DNA of 64,000 nucleotides from Boudabousia marimammalium (GCF_001936115.1 NZ_MPDM01000007.1:1-64000); one strand, 5' to 3'. Counted from the stretch's first letter, positions 1 to 9,075 are shown. Numbers and translations: made by a program. The notes: a model not told the origin generated them from the letters alone.

Positions 1-823
1 CCCATCTACACACACGCACGCTGGGTTTTAGTACATTTTCCCTTTGATATACTTGTATCTAAAGCACCATAGGCTATTAGCAAGCTGGGTTTTAGTACAT
101 TTTCCCTTTGATATACTTGTGAGGTAGCGGTTGTCCACGGCGACGACGCTGGGTTTTAGTACATTTTCCCTTTGATATACTTGGGGTGTGAACTGCTGCT
201 GTGGTGGTCGCGCTGGGTTTTAGTACATTTTCCCTTTGATATACTTGGCGAGATTCGGATTAACGGCCTTTGCGGGCTGGGTTTTAGTACATTTTCCCTT
301 TGATATACTTGCCATGGTGTTCACGCCCGCGGTTCCGCCGCTGGGTTTTAGTACATTTTCCCTTTGATATACTTGCACCGGTCTGCACGGCGACTACCGC
401 TGCGCTGGGTTTTAGTACATTTTCCCTTTGATATACTTGAATCGCTGACAGGATGATGTGCTACAAAGCTGGGTTTTAGTACATTTTCCCTTTGATATAC
501 TTGATCCGTGATTCGGTGAGCGCATCCCCCAGCTGGGTTTTAGTACATTTTCCCTTTGATATACTTGACCTCTAGGAGAGATGACAAAAATGGCAGCTGG
601 GTTTTAGTACATTTTCCCTTTGATATACTTGTCGCCTTCCTTTTCAGAAAGGTCAATGCGCTGGGTTTTAGTACATTTTCCCTTTGATATACTTGTCGCC
701 TTCCTTTTCAGAAAGGTCAATGCGCTGGGTTTTAGTACATTTTCCCTTTGATATACTTGTCCGTGAATGGTTGAACCAGCTGGACGGGCTGGGTTTTAGT
801 ACATTTTCCCTTTGATATACTTG
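1..823 (+). CRISPR. Type II-C CRISPR array, 13 repeats, cut by left window edge
   Basis: Thirteen identical 36-nt repeats start at 20, 84, 148, 212, 276, 340, 404, 468, 532, 596, 660, 724 and 788. Twelve full spacers, all exactly 28 nt, lie between them, and bases 1-19 are the end of a further spacer. The repeat opens with GCTGGGTTTTAGTACA, which pairs with the tracrRNA upstream of cas9, and closes with TGATATACTTG. This closing segment contains an extended -10 element (TG-N-TATACT), so transcription probably starts about 5 nt into each spacer, as known for Neisseria type II-C arrays. Reading is therefore plus-strand, toward the convergent cas operon. Spacers 632-659 and 696-723 are identical. 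The leader end is inferred to lie left of the window. Confidence 0.97.
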
Positions 824-859
824 AGTAAGTTAAGATTCCTCAGGTATATCAAAGGGAAA
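805..859 (+). repeat. Terminal array hairpin with inverted anti-repeat
   Basis: Bases 841-859 are CAGGTATATCAAAGGGAAA, the reverse complement of the last 19 nt of the repeat (805-823) with a single change that still allows a G-U pair in RNA. The two arms are separated by 17 nt. The RNA could form a 19-bp hairpin at the end of the array transcript, or 841-859 could act as a second, partial anti-repeat. No T-run follows, so an ordinary terminator is not obvious. Confidence 0.85.
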
Positions 860-874
860 CTTATATTCTGGTGT

Positions 875-1204
875 TTAAAAAATTGTTAACTGTTCAGGCT
901 TTGGTTCTGTTTCTACTGGGTTTTGATTTACATATCTAACCGAATTTGACCACTGCCGGTCAGTAATAGTTACTATCTGCACTAAACCGCCAGGTGGGAC
1001 CATCTTCTTAATTGACCTTCCCAAAGACAATAGCCGTCCAGAGGAAGGAAGATACTTGACATACACGCTTAATTGAGCCATATGAAAGCCCAACTCCACC
1101 AAGAACTTGCGAAATCCAGTTGCATTGCGCCTTTGCAAGGCCGTCTTAACCGGAAGATCGAACATCACTAAAACCCACACGGCGTCAGTCCCCTTTCTTG
1201 GCAT
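875..1204 (-). CDS. cas2: CRISPR-associated endonuclease Cas2
   Basis: This 109-residue protein is a normal-length Cas2. Cas2 dimers bridge two Cas1 dimers in the integrase complex that adds new spacers. The N-terminal ferredoxin-like strand is visible as VWVLVMFDLPV, with the conserved Asp in MFDLP, and the family's closing strand pattern is present. It is the last gene of the minus-strand operon cas9-cas1-cas2, starting 6 bp after the cas1 stop. Its 3' end faces the array, about 50 bp away, so plus-strand transcripts leaving the array would be antisense to it. Confidence 0.95.
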   Translation of the reverse strand: MPRKGTDAVWVLVMFDLPVKTALQRRNATGFRKFLVELGFHMAQLSVYVKYLPSSGRLLSLGRSIKKMVPPGGLVQIVTITDRQWSNSVRYVNQNPVETEPKPEQLTIF

Positions 1205-1210
1205 AGAAAG

Positions 1211-2101
1211 TCACTTCCAAACAGGAACCGGAAGAGAGTCAAGATCATCCTCAACGAACAACCCCAGAGATTGACAGAAACTGTCTAGGCAATTAGTCAA
1301 AGACTGCCCTTCTTTGTTGAAAGTCTGCGTAGAGGCAGCTACCAGCTGCTGTTTAACTTCAGGCTGTGACACATCATAGGATTCAAGAGTGGTCAACAAC
1401 GCATAGTCGATAGCCGGTCTGAAAGGTTCAATCACGTCATCGACTAAAGCAAAGGGATTGGAACGACTATGATGAAATAAGCCAATAGGGCCGCATAAGC
1501 CCGCACCGACCACAGAGCGAATCCCATGACCTCTCAGAACTGTATAGGCGTAGTCGAGGCACTTGTTAAAATCGTCACCGCCAGATCCAGGTTCTCTCCT
1601 GAACCCGTCAAATGGAGAGATAGCACCCCAATATAAACGAGCTGCCTGAGCCTCACAATTCTCAGGATCCCCGCTGCGCACAGATTTAGCGATTTCCACT
1701 AAACGTTTCGAAGCGAGTTCTGAACACAAAGAAACAGTGTGCGCTTGCCCAAGAATTTTCGCCTTAACAATCGCAGCCCACGCTTGCTTTCTGCGTGGTT
1801 GAGATAAAGAAGCTTGCGCATTATGACGAGCGGCAATCCGCGAATGATCCGACCAAGGATAAGCCCCTGCGCAGGGAATACCACGCCAGTCACAAACCAA
1901 AACACTGGCATCATGATCACTGAGCTTCATTAGAGCTGCACCAGAAATAGTTACCCGGACCCCCAATAGGACCACGGCCACATCTGCTAGAGGCACCATA
2001 ACCTCTGGTTTATCCGAGGGGCGCACCACAAGATTCCCATACTTATACCCGATGGAGCCCTCCATGGAGAGCAAATCTATGATGCGCCACCCCGATTTCA
2101 T
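1211..2101 (-). CDS. cas1: CRISPR-associated integrase Cas1 (type II)
   Basis: A 296-residue type II Cas1, the spacer-integration enzyme. The metal ligands expected for the family can be placed: E150 in CEAQAARLYW, H210 in GLFHHSRSNPF, and acidic residues around 221-225 in LVDDVIEPFRP. The N-terminal beta domain and C-terminal all-alpha catalytic domain are both of normal length. The gene starts 2 bp after the cas9 stop, so the two are almost certainly translationally coupled. No csn2 or cas4 follows, which with the Cas9 size supports subtype II-C. Confidence 0.96.
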   Translation of the reverse strand: MKSGWRIIDLLSMEGSIGYKYGNLVVRPSDKPEVMVPLADVAVVLLGVRVTISGAALMKLSDHDASVLVCDWRGIPCAGAYPWSDHSRIAARHNAQASLSQPRRKQAWAAIVKAKILGQAHTVSLCSELASKRLVEIAKSVRSGDPENCEAQAARLYWGAISPFDGFRREPGSGGDDFNKCLDYAYTVLRGHGIRSVVGAGLCGPIGLFHHSRSNPFALVDDVIEPFRPAIDYALLTTLESYDVSQPEVKQQLVAASTQTFNKEGQSLTNCLDSFCQSLGLFVEDDLDSLPVPVWK

Positions 2102-2103
2102 AA

Positions 2104-5100
2104 CTACTCCAATGACCAGCTCACAGGAAGACCAGAAAGCGTTTCAACACGTTCATTTCCCAGAGAATCTCTCCTAATAAGACGAGTGTCTGAGTTCTCA
2201 AAAAGTTTGTTTACAGATGCCAACCATCCGGGCCGATCAAGTAACTTCCAGATTGAATTAGGAGAGTTCTCTGATAATCCTTCAGAGCTGAGCTGAGCCG
2301 GGCGAAGGCGCAATCTGCCAGAATCAAAAAAGCCCTCAATAGTCCATCTGCTAACTTTCCCGTATTCTTCAGTCAGTACGGACATGTCCGCACTCCCATG
2401 TTTAGAAGTATCCACCAGCAACTCGTCGTCTACGACGATCCAGCCGAGGTATTCGGCTGTCCCTTCGGCTAATGCTTTGCGGAGCTTCGGGTCTGCTTTA
2501 CGCACCGACATGGTTTGCGGCGGTAACTCTACATTGAACAAGTCCTTATCACGATGCCTCTGTAGATCTAGAGCGTAAACCCTAAGCATTACATATGCGA
2601 CTTTCTTACCGCTTGGCACACGATAAATACGAGCATGATGGAAGGAAGAGCCTAGCTCGGCGCAACCCCCTCGGACTGCCACGCAAGCCGCATTCACGGG
2701 GAAGAAAGAAACCTCATCCTCAGGCCCGAAAATAGTTCCATTAACCCGAATAGTCCGCTCAGGGTTTGCCGGTAGCCCCTTCTTAAAGTCATAATCAGGA
2801 TCCCTCGTCAAAGCGCACCACAAGGCCTCTGAGGATGCCCGATCAATCATTTCAGAGGAGAGCTCCTCCCCCACTCGGTATTTCACTAGCGGACGGATCG
2901 AGTCCTCATGCACTCGGCTATTACCAAGACGCAGACGTAGATTACGAGTCACCGGAACCTGGTCAGCATCCAAAACCTCCTGCAGCAAAGGAACAAGCTC
3001 CTGCATCTTCTGAATCCACAGCCGCCATTGCTCCTGGTGAGCATAATCCGCACCCTGGTACTGTTTCCACGTGGGCTCCTCCCCGGAGAGCTGCTGAGCG
3101 AAACGAATGTTCATCCGCTCCCCCAAAGTCTGCGCCACAAATGAAGACATGAGCGAAACAACCGCCGCGTCAACCGCATGATGGCGCCGGTCTAAACGTG
3201 TCTTGCCAGTTCCACCGATGAACTCCAGCTGCTTTTCAATGCCGGAAGCCTTCCGCGCCTCCGCAGTCACAGCACCCGCAAATACCTGCACCTTATGAGC
3301 AGAGTCCCCCTCCGCCTGAAGCGCATACTTGTGAGCAATGCGAGCCCGTAGCTCGTTAGCCATCCATGCGACAGACTCGATGGAGCGGGCATCCATCTCC
3401 TCATCGAAAGTTGCCCGCTGGAGACGCCTCATTACCGACAGCTTGAAAGAACCGAAATCCTTGGCTGACATGCCAAGGTCGCGCTCCCAGAACTTCAGGC
3501 GCATCTTCGCTTCCTCGACGCTCACGCCCGGACGGGAAGTCTTCTCAGCCCACACCGCGAACGGGATCTTACCTTTTTCGGAGTTACAAGCGTGACAGAC
3601 TGCAAGTAGGTTGTCACGAGTATTGGTTGACCCTTGACCTGCACGTGGCACGATATGATCCATCTCAGAGTTCGCCATCGTGATACCCGTACCACAATAG
3701 GCGCACTGACCATTTTGCCGTGTGACAGACTGGAAACGCCACATATCCGCCCTGCTAACAGGCCCGTCAAGCCCTCTGGCAGCTCGAATATCCTCACGCA
3801 GAGACTCATTACGCTGTGCCCGTCGATTAATATTGCGATCAATCTCCATAGACTTCGACTTGCTGGTAAAAGCATCACGCACATGCTCAATAGTGACTCT
3901 TTCAGGTTCACCCCAACGGGCAGTCACACCATCTAACCAGCGGGCTACGGTTTTCAGCACCCGATCAACGGCAGGATTGCCAACAGGCTCTCCGACCCGC
4001 GGGGCTGGCGGCTTCCAGTCACCTGGCACACCGAACTCAATCTCACGGGCCTCAGACAAATCAACACCTTGTTCAAGCATGACCTTGGTCAGTCTACGCA
4101 AGGAATCTTCCGAGTATGCTGCCCTGCCAGCAGGAAGATGCACGGTATCCAACAGTGCCTGGTCCTCATCCGAAAGAGTCATCAAGAACTCATCCACCTG
4201 AGCGTCATAGTCCGAGGTGGAATCGACTGCCTCACTGTTGGATAATGCGCGGAGAATAGCAGCCCGCACACCCTCGTCGGATTCCTTCCAGAACTTAGCC
4301 AAAGACTTGAGCTTGACCGAACGCATAGTCGCGTTTGTTTCATGGATCGGAGGGCGAGCACTCACCCGCTCACCATCATCGGTTACCGCGGCAGTCCCCT
4401 GTAGTTCACCGCGATCAACACCGAGAAGTTCAGCGACCTCATCCCAAGAGGCTTTATCCTTAGAAGGCACAGATACGAGGTATTCGAATACCTTTGTTCT
4501 TTCCTCAGTAGCTAATGGCCGACGCTTACCAGCCTCTAGCAATCGCAGGTTGCCGATAACAGAAACAATCCGGTAGCGCTGGAAAGCATCGCTGGCCTTG
4601 GCAGCACGAGGGAGTTTAGTCTGCCCCGGCAAAGCGTCATGCCCAACCTTGCCCGCGGCAGAACCCTTGGGAGATTCCGCATCGAACACGACTTTAATTA
4701 CCTCACGGAACAGCTCATCACTCAGACCTTGGGTTTCGAAAATTACTTTGAGCTCCCGTGCGTGATCGGTTTGTTGGAGCCGAGCGCTAATCAGTCCGGA
4801 CTCACCCCGCAGGCGGTGTTTACCATTGCTGGCTAACGCGATAACCTGCCCAACGGTTGCGCCCTCGGGAATAGGTAACCCGGTAGCCTCCTTCACGCTC
4901 TCCCTCACAGCTACGAAAGCGTCACTGTCACCAACCAACTGGGTTAATGACTCTGCCTTAATGTAGGGATTTCTCCAGCCGCGATGGCGGGCAATGTGGC
5001 GTAGAGCGACGGACAGCTTCTCCGCCAGTTCAGCTTCATCAGTGATCTTCTTGCTGGCGAGCTCTGCACGCACCAACCAAGGATATTGAGGATTAGGGAA

Positions 5101-5391
5101 TTCTTCGAAGCTGTTAAGTGGCCAACCCTGTCGAGCGATGAACTTGTCGAGTTTCTGCAAGCGTGCACGGCGACGCCTAAACATTCGTCTGGTTCGTCTG
5201 GCCACACCAGAAACTGCGAGCCGTGTCTCCGCACGTTTTTGATGATTCGGATCAACACCAGAGTCATGAATATGCGAAACCGCATTCAGAATCTCAATCG
5301 GGTATCCATTATCGTCAAGCTCAACAGCAGCCATGCCTACAGAGTAGGAACCCACATCAATACCGACTACATATCGTGTCACGTTAACCAC
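2104..5391 (-). CDS. cas9: Compact type II-C Cas9 RNA-guided nuclease
   Basis: A 1095-residue Cas9, close in length to the known Corynebacterium and Actinomyces type II-C enzymes and far shorter than type II-A proteins. RuvC-I is seen at VVGIDVGSYSVG with D12; an Arg-rich bridge helix follows at about 58-86; RuvC-II has E502 in VTIEHVRD; the HNH domain has D578-H579 in MDHIVPR between two Cys pairs (CAYC and CHAC, probable zinc site); RuvC-III has RRHHAVDAA with H738 and D741. All catalytic residues are intact, so both strands should be cut. The listed start is GTG; a second GTG three codons later, better spaced from AAAGG, is an alternative. A tracrRNA gene lies immediately upstream. The PAM cannot be read from sequence. 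Confidence 0.97.
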   Translation of the reverse strand: MVNVTRYVVGIDVGSYSVGMAAVELDDNGYPIEILNAVSHIHDSGVDPNHQKRAETRLAVSGVARRTRRMFRRRRARLQKLDKFIARQGWPLNSFEEFPNPQYPWLVRAELASKKITDEAELAEKLSVALRHIARHRGWRNPYIKAESLTQLVGDSDAFVAVRESVKEATGLPIPEGATVGQVIALASNGKHRLRGESGLISARLQQTDHARELKVIFETQGLSDELFREVIKVVFDAESPKGSAAGKVGHDALPGQTKLPRAAKASDAFQRYRIVSVIGNLRLLEAGKRRPLATEERTKVFEYLVSVPSKDKASWDEVAELLGVDRGELQGTAAVTDDGERVSARPPIHETNATMRSVKLKSLAKFWKESDEGVRAAILRALSNSEAVDSTSDYDAQVDEFLMTLSDEDQALLDTVHLPAGRAAYSEDSLRRLTKVMLEQGVDLSEAREIEFGVPGDWKPPAPRVGEPVGNPAVDRVLKTVARWLDGVTARWGEPERVTIEHVRDAFTSKSKSMEIDRNINRRAQRNESLREDIRAARGLDGPVSRADMWRFQSVTRQNGQCAYCGTGITMANSEMDHIVPRAGQGSTNTRDNLLAVCHACNSEKGKIPFAVWAEKTSRPGVSVEEAKMRLKFWERDLGMSAKDFGSFKLSVMRRLQRATFDEEMDARSIESVAWMANELRARIAHKYALQAEGDSAHKVQVFAGAVTAEARKASGIEKQLEFIGGTGKTRLDRRHHAVDAAVVSLMSSFVAQTLGERMNIRFAQQLSGEEPTWKQYQGADYAHQEQWRLWIQKMQELVPLLQEVLDADQVPVTRNLRLRLGNSRVHEDSIRPLVKYRVGEELSSEMIDRASSEALWCALTRDPDYDFKKGLPANPERTIRVNGTIFGPEDEVSFFPVNAACVAVRGGCAELGSSFHHARIYRVPSGKKVAYVMLRVYALDLQRHRDKDLFNVELPPQTMSVRKADPKLRKALAEGTAEYLGWIVVDDELLVDTSKHGSADMSVLTEEYGKVSRWTIEGFFDSGRLRLRPAQLSSEGLSENSPNSIWKLLDRPGWLASVNKLFENSDTRLIRRDSLGNERVETLSGLPVSWSLE

Positions 5392-5482
5392 ACCTTTGAA
5401 GAAAACAAATAGTTGTGCTCATTTTACGACACCCGCGGGACAATTTAGAGTGGTTGAACGAAACTAGTTGTGGAAAATCCGC

Positions 5483-5582
5483 AAAATAAAAACCGACATC
5501 CGAAGATGCCGGTTTTAAAGAGGCCGTAGCCTGGAGCATTCGAAAGCCAGTAACGAGCTGGCTCTTACTGAGTTTTAGTACA
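5483..5582 (-). ncRNA. tracrRNA
   Basis: The minus strand begins at 5582 with TGTACTAAAACTCAGT, which pairs over 16 nt with the repeat start GCTGGGTTTTAGTACA (14 Watson-Crick pairs, two G-U). Three hairpins follow: an 8-bp stem AGAGCCAG/CTGGCTTT, a short AGGC-TACG-GCCT stem, and a 10-bp stem AACCGGCATC with a TTCG loop (5491-5514) followed by TTTATTTT, a good intrinsic terminator. This is the layout of type II tracrRNAs. Unusually, the anti-repeat is only 16 nt and the predicted transcription start falls at its first base, so no longer precursor duplex is expected from this promoter. Confidence 0.93.
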
Positions 5583-5587
5583 CGACC

Positions 5588-5616
5588 AGTTTATGAATCT
5601 CGATTCAGAATGTCAA
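5588..5616 (-). promoter_or_regulatory. tracrRNA promoter
   Basis: On the minus strand a perfect -35 TTGACA (5616-5611) and a -10 TAAACT (5593-5588) are separated by exactly 17 bp. The predicted start, 6-8 bp below the -10, coincides with the first base of the anti-repeat. Confidence 0.85.
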
Positions 5617-5631
5617 CCCAAAATTGAGCTC

Positions 5632-6627
5632 TTATCGGCCGTGCTCTTGCTCAGCATCATCAGTGAGCACATAGTTATAAGGCTTCACCAGTTGCGGCTG
5701 GCTCTTCTCCTCACTAACCATCAGCTCAGCCTCTACCACCCACTGCCCAGTGGCAGGGTTAAACCACTCCACCTGCCAATAAGTCCGCAACGTGACAACA
5801 AAAGAACCCTCCTTAACAAAGTTACGGTAGAAGCTGCCCTTTAGCGCTTCCGGATATGGGACCGGCTTGCCCGCTTGAGAAAGAACAGGGCCACCATCAC
5901 CGAGATCAGCCTCATACCGTTGAGCCACAAACCGCAAATGAACATTTTGCCCGCCCAACACAAAGTCAAACTCTTGCCTGTCTTTATCCGTAGAGATAAT
6001 CGCCGGCTTAGAAGGAATATGTCGCCCCTCCGGCTGAATCCGCATCCCAGCTTTCGGGACGACAAACTCTTTACTCTCTTTCAACATCGCCACCACAGAA
6101 GGTATAGCTTTAGCTTTGTTGGCTTTATTCGCTTTTAGAGGCTTCTCATAGCCCTTCAAACAATCATCGTAAGCAGCCCTCTCCGAAGCCGACAAAGTAC
6201 TTAACTGAGCAGACACAGAAGGAACACCAAACCGATTACGTTTAAGCCCCGCAGAAATCCGATCCAAATAATCGTAACCGCGACCAGCCATCACCTTGTT
6301 AATACACAACTCAAACTTTGTAAAACGTACAACCGGGGAACTAACTCGCTTCGACCTAGATTTGGGCCTGCGAGTATTACTTTTCTTCCGCTCTGAAGCT
6401 GTCTCAGCATTACCTGCATCAAAATACTTCTCCGCAGAAACTACAGCCACATCGTTAGTCACAACTGAACTAAAACGAGAGTGTCGTGTTTCCCTATTTT
6501 CATCATCTGCATGCGAAATGCTACAGGGAGCAAGGCACAAGGATAAAACTAACGCAACAATAGACAGACTTATTCGGTTCGGCACTAGTTGGGCGCGAGG
6601 ACGATTGAGCAATCTCAAAAACATCAT
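5632..6627 (-). CDS. Secreted protein of unknown function
   Basis: This 331-residue protein is not recognised. It has a basic N-terminus and a hydrophobic stretch ending in CSISHA, a probable signal peptide cleaved near residue 40. A Ser/Arg/Lys-rich linker follows (about 85-105), then a soluble domain with scattered Cys pairs. The C-terminal third is beta-rich (FDFVLGGQNVHLRFVAQRYEA onward is split here for length: FDFVLGGQNV, then LRFVAQRYEA). It overlaps the upstream DUF6318 lipoprotein gene by an ATGA junction, so the two are co-translated and probably act together at the cell surface. The role is unknown. Confidence 0.75.
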   Translation of the reverse strand: MMFLRLLNRPRAQLVPNRISLSIVALVLSLCLAPCSISHADDENRETRHSRFSSVVTNDVAVVSAEKYFDAGNAETASERKKSNTRRPKSRSKRVSSPVVRFTKFELCINKVMAGRGYDYLDRISAGLKRNRFGVPSVSAQLSTLSASERAAYDDCLKGYEKPLKANKANKAKAIPSVVAMLKESKEFVVPKAGMRIQPEGRHIPSKPAIISTDKDRQEFDFVLGGQNVHLRFVAQRYEADLGDGGPVLSQAGKPVPYPEALKGSFYRNFVKEGSFVVTLRTYWQVEWFNPATGQWVVEAELMVSEEKSQPQLVKPYNYVLTDDAEQEHGR

Positions 6628-7340
6628 TTGTCCTCGAGGTACTGGTTAAAAGTGCCATTCGCGTAGGCAAGCTCGTGTACTTTCCACCCGTGGTCGCGAT
6701 CGAATACCAGCATCACTCCACCTTCATGCTCAATTAGACCCAATGATGAGAGGTCTTTTGAGTTCGGGTAGGGAGGCGAGATAGCGTACTTCACCCGAAT
6801 AAAATATTTCTGGTCTCCTTCCAGTTCCACTGATGTGCCGATCATCTTCAGCTCATCAATGCGACCCCATTTACCATTGCCTATAAGCCCATCAGTCTCG
6901 TCAAGCTGTTTAAGCCTATCTTCATAAGTTTTATCCACTAGGCTACGAGCGATCAAAGTGGTGCCGGTGTTGAATTCGTAGAAGTCGGAGGCGAATACGT
7001 ATTCTGCGAAGGCTTTAGCTCCTTCCTCACTGGGCTCTCGCGCCAGGGCCGGCATCTCAGGGTTGAAATCCTTCACCCACTGCGGCAACGGCGGAGCACC
7101 CACCGGCTGCGAAGGAATCACATAGCCACGGCCAATCACCCCATCAGGCCAATCCAAATACCCATCCCCATCAGCATCCACAATCTTCATCTCGACCGTC
7201 GGCTCACCCGAAGGCTCAGGCGACCCCACACCCTCGACACCAACATGAGAACAACCAGCCAAAACCAGGCCAGCCAAAGCCACAAACGCAACTAACCGCA
7301 ACCGAGCCAAAACAAACACCGCCAAACAATAGGAGAGCAA
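6624..7340 (-). CDS. DUF6318-like lipoprotein
   Basis: A 238-residue predicted lipoprotein: the N-terminus ends in the lipobox LVLAGC, giving a lipid-modified Cys near residue 29. A Pro-rich stretch is followed by a domain opening with EGAKAFAEYVF, the pattern of actinobacterial DUF6318 proteins (tentative family call from recognition of the motif). The segment DADGDGYLDWPDG resembles a calcium-binding dockerin-like loop. The exact start is uncertain because several upstream codons could serve. It forms a two-gene unit with the downstream secreted protein, whose ATG overlaps this stop. Confidence 0.72.
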   Translation of the reverse strand: MLSYCLAVFVLARLRLVAFVALAGLVLAGCSHVGVEGVGSPEPSGEPTVEMKIVDADGDGYLDWPDGVIGRGYVIPSQPVGAPPLPQWVKDFNPEMPALAREPSEEGAKAFAEYVFASDFYEFNTGTTLIARSLVDKTYEDRLKQLDETDGLIGNGKWGRIDELKMIGTSVELEGDQKYFIRVKYAISPPYPNSKDLSSLGLIEHEGGVMLVFDRDHGWKVHELAYANGTFNQYLEDK

Positions 7341-7438
7341 CTGCCCTAACCCTACCTAAAAGAAAACGGCAAAAACAAGCAAAACCCGAATCCTGTGGAA
7401 AACCAAGACAGCAAAACCTCAGCTAACCCCAAAAACAA

Positions 7439-8053
7439 CTAGCCCTCCAACTGGGCCGGCCGGAACACCTCAAGCAAATAAATCGGCAAAGCAAAACCCA
7501 CCAAACCGTAATAGAACAGCACCGCCACCCACTGCGACGGCACCAAAGCCAACAGTAAAAACGGCGCCAAAGCAACAAAACCACACACCAGCGACTGCCA
7601 GCCAAAACGCATCGACAACCAGGCCGCCCCAGACACCGAAGCCGTAAAACCCCGACCACCGTCAGCCTGCAAAGACATAAACCACAACGACAAAACCACA
7701 AACACAAAGCAGCCCGCCACAATACCGGCCCGCAACACTGTCACCAGCGTGCCCGCAGGCAAAACCGCCAGCCACAGCCACTCCACCAAAGCAACCCCGG
7801 CTACCAGCACCGTCAGGACACCCCAAGCCGCAGACATCCGCCAGCCGCGCCGGCCCTCACGGAAGAAAATCCGCCACACAGGCGCGTCACCGCGGGCCTG
7901 CGCCAAAGCACGCAAAGCCAAATGCGCGGCCCGGCCAGCAGCCCCAACAGTCACCAACGGCAAAGAAGAAACAATCAGCAGCACATTCACAATCACCAAA
8001 TCGGCGGCCGCATCGAAAGCCTGAAAAAACTTAGAATCAGGGCCAAAACGCAT
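7439..8053 (-). CDS. DUF624 (YesL-like) membrane protein
   Basis: This 204-residue protein has about five hydrophobic segments and opens with SKFFQAFDAAADLVIVN, the typical start of DUF624/YesL proteins. This family is found next to carbohydrate ABC transporters in Gram-positive bacteria; its biochemical role is not established. The ATG overlaps the TGA of the LacI-type regulator by one base, so it is translationally coupled to it and belongs to the sugar-uptake cluster. Membrane location is clear from sequence; function is inference from context. Confidence 0.85.
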   Translation of the reverse strand: MRFGPDSKFFQAFDAAADLVIVNVLLIVSSLPLVTVGAAGRAAHLALRALAQARGDAPVWRIFFREGRRGWRMSAAWGVLTVLVAGVALVEWLWLAVLPAGTLVTVLRAGIVAGCFVFVVLSLWFMSLQADGGRGFTASVSGAAWLSMRFGWQSLVCGFVALAPFLLLALVPSQWVAVLFYYGLVGFALPIYLLEVFRPAQLEG

Positions 8054-9075
8054 CAGCTAGCCACCGGCCCAGTCGACTCACGCGCACTCAAAACACCCGG
8101 CACAATCACATGCCGATGCTCCCCGCCGCTCATCAAAGAACGCAACAGATCCCAGGTTTCCGACACCAGCTCCTCAGCCGGCTGCACCACCGTCGTAAGA
8201 CGCGGGACCGTAAACTCAGTCACCAAAATACCATCAATACCGGCGACCGAAACATCCTCGGGAACCCGCAAACCCAAATCAGTGAGCCCCCGCACCGCGC
8301 CCAAAGCCACCACGTCAGAAACTGCGACCACCGCGGTCGGCGCATGTGAAGCCAGCTTCTGCGCGAAACGGTAACCATAAGAGAAAGAATACGGGTCCTC
8401 CTCAAAACGCTCCCCCGCACACAAATCCTGCACCAACGGGACGCCAGAAGCCTGCAAAGCCTCCTGGAAAGCAGACTCACGGAAAGAACCAACCGACAAA
8501 TCATCATCATCGCAGCCCAGATAAGCGATCCGCTCATGCCCCAGACCACGCAAATGAGTCACCAAATCCCGCATCGCCTGCCGGTCATCAATCACCACAG
8601 TCGAATACTTATCAAGATCCGCCCCGGCGACACTATAAGTAGTACAGAAAACCGTTGGCACACTAACCTGCGCCAAACCCTCGGCACCCACATTGAACCA
8701 GCCGCCCAGCATGATGGCGCCCGCGTAACGAGTCGAAGCTAAAGTCGCCTGCGTGATAGCGACCTCATCCTCGTTATGCCAGATACGGACAATCGAAACA
8801 ACGAAACCTTCCGCCCGCAAACGATGCTCAAAACGCTCCAACAGCTCCTGGAAAAACGGGTTCATTGGGCCCTTAATAAAAATCCCAATCAGATCCGAAC
8901 CCCTCCGGCGCAAACGCTGCGCCGCAACATTCGGCAAATACCCTAGCCTCGCGGCGGTCTCCTGCACCAGTACGCGAGTCTCCTCAGACACCCCAGCTTG
9001 CTCATTTAAAGCACGCGAAACCGTAGAAAGACTCACGTTGCATGCGCTCGCAATGTCGCGAATCGTAGCCGCCAT
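8053..9075 (-). CDS. LacI-family transcriptional regulator
   Basis: A 340-residue LacI/GalR-type repressor. The N-terminal helix-turn-helix and hinge are clear: IRDIASACNVSLSTVSRAL, then VAAQRLRR. The remainder is a periplasmic-binding-protein-like sugar-sensing domain with the family's C-terminal pattern VAGIDGILVTEFTVPRLTTV. It lies downstream of the binding-protein and permease genes, whose promoter region contains three AACGTT-centred palindromes of the kind LacI proteins bind, so it most likely represses its own operon. The inducer sugar is not readable from the sequence. Confidence 0.94.
   Translation of the reverse strand: MAATIRDIASACNVSLSTVSRALNEQAGVSEETRVLVQETAARLGYLPNVAAQRLRRRGSDLIGIFIKGPMNPFFQELLERFEHRLRAEGFVVSIVRIWHNEDEVAITQATLASTRYAGAIMLGGWFNVGAEGLAQVSVPTVFCTTYSVAGADLDKYSTVVIDDRQAMRDLVTHLRGLGHERIAYLGCDDDDLSVGSFRESAFQEALQASGVPLVQDLCAGERFEEDPYSFSYGYRFAQKLASHAPTAVVAVSDVVALGAVRGLTDLGLRVPEDVSVAGIDGILVTEFTVPRLTTVVQPAEELVSETWDLLRSLMSGGEHRHVIVPGVLSARESTGPVAS

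Noticed and set aside
1-823. Self-targeting spacers
   Set aside because: I compared the spacers by eye with the window and saw no match; a full genome search was not possible.
3522-4576. Several long frames on both strands inside cas9
   Set aside because: Shadows of the cas9 coding sequence; none shows a domain or ribosome site.
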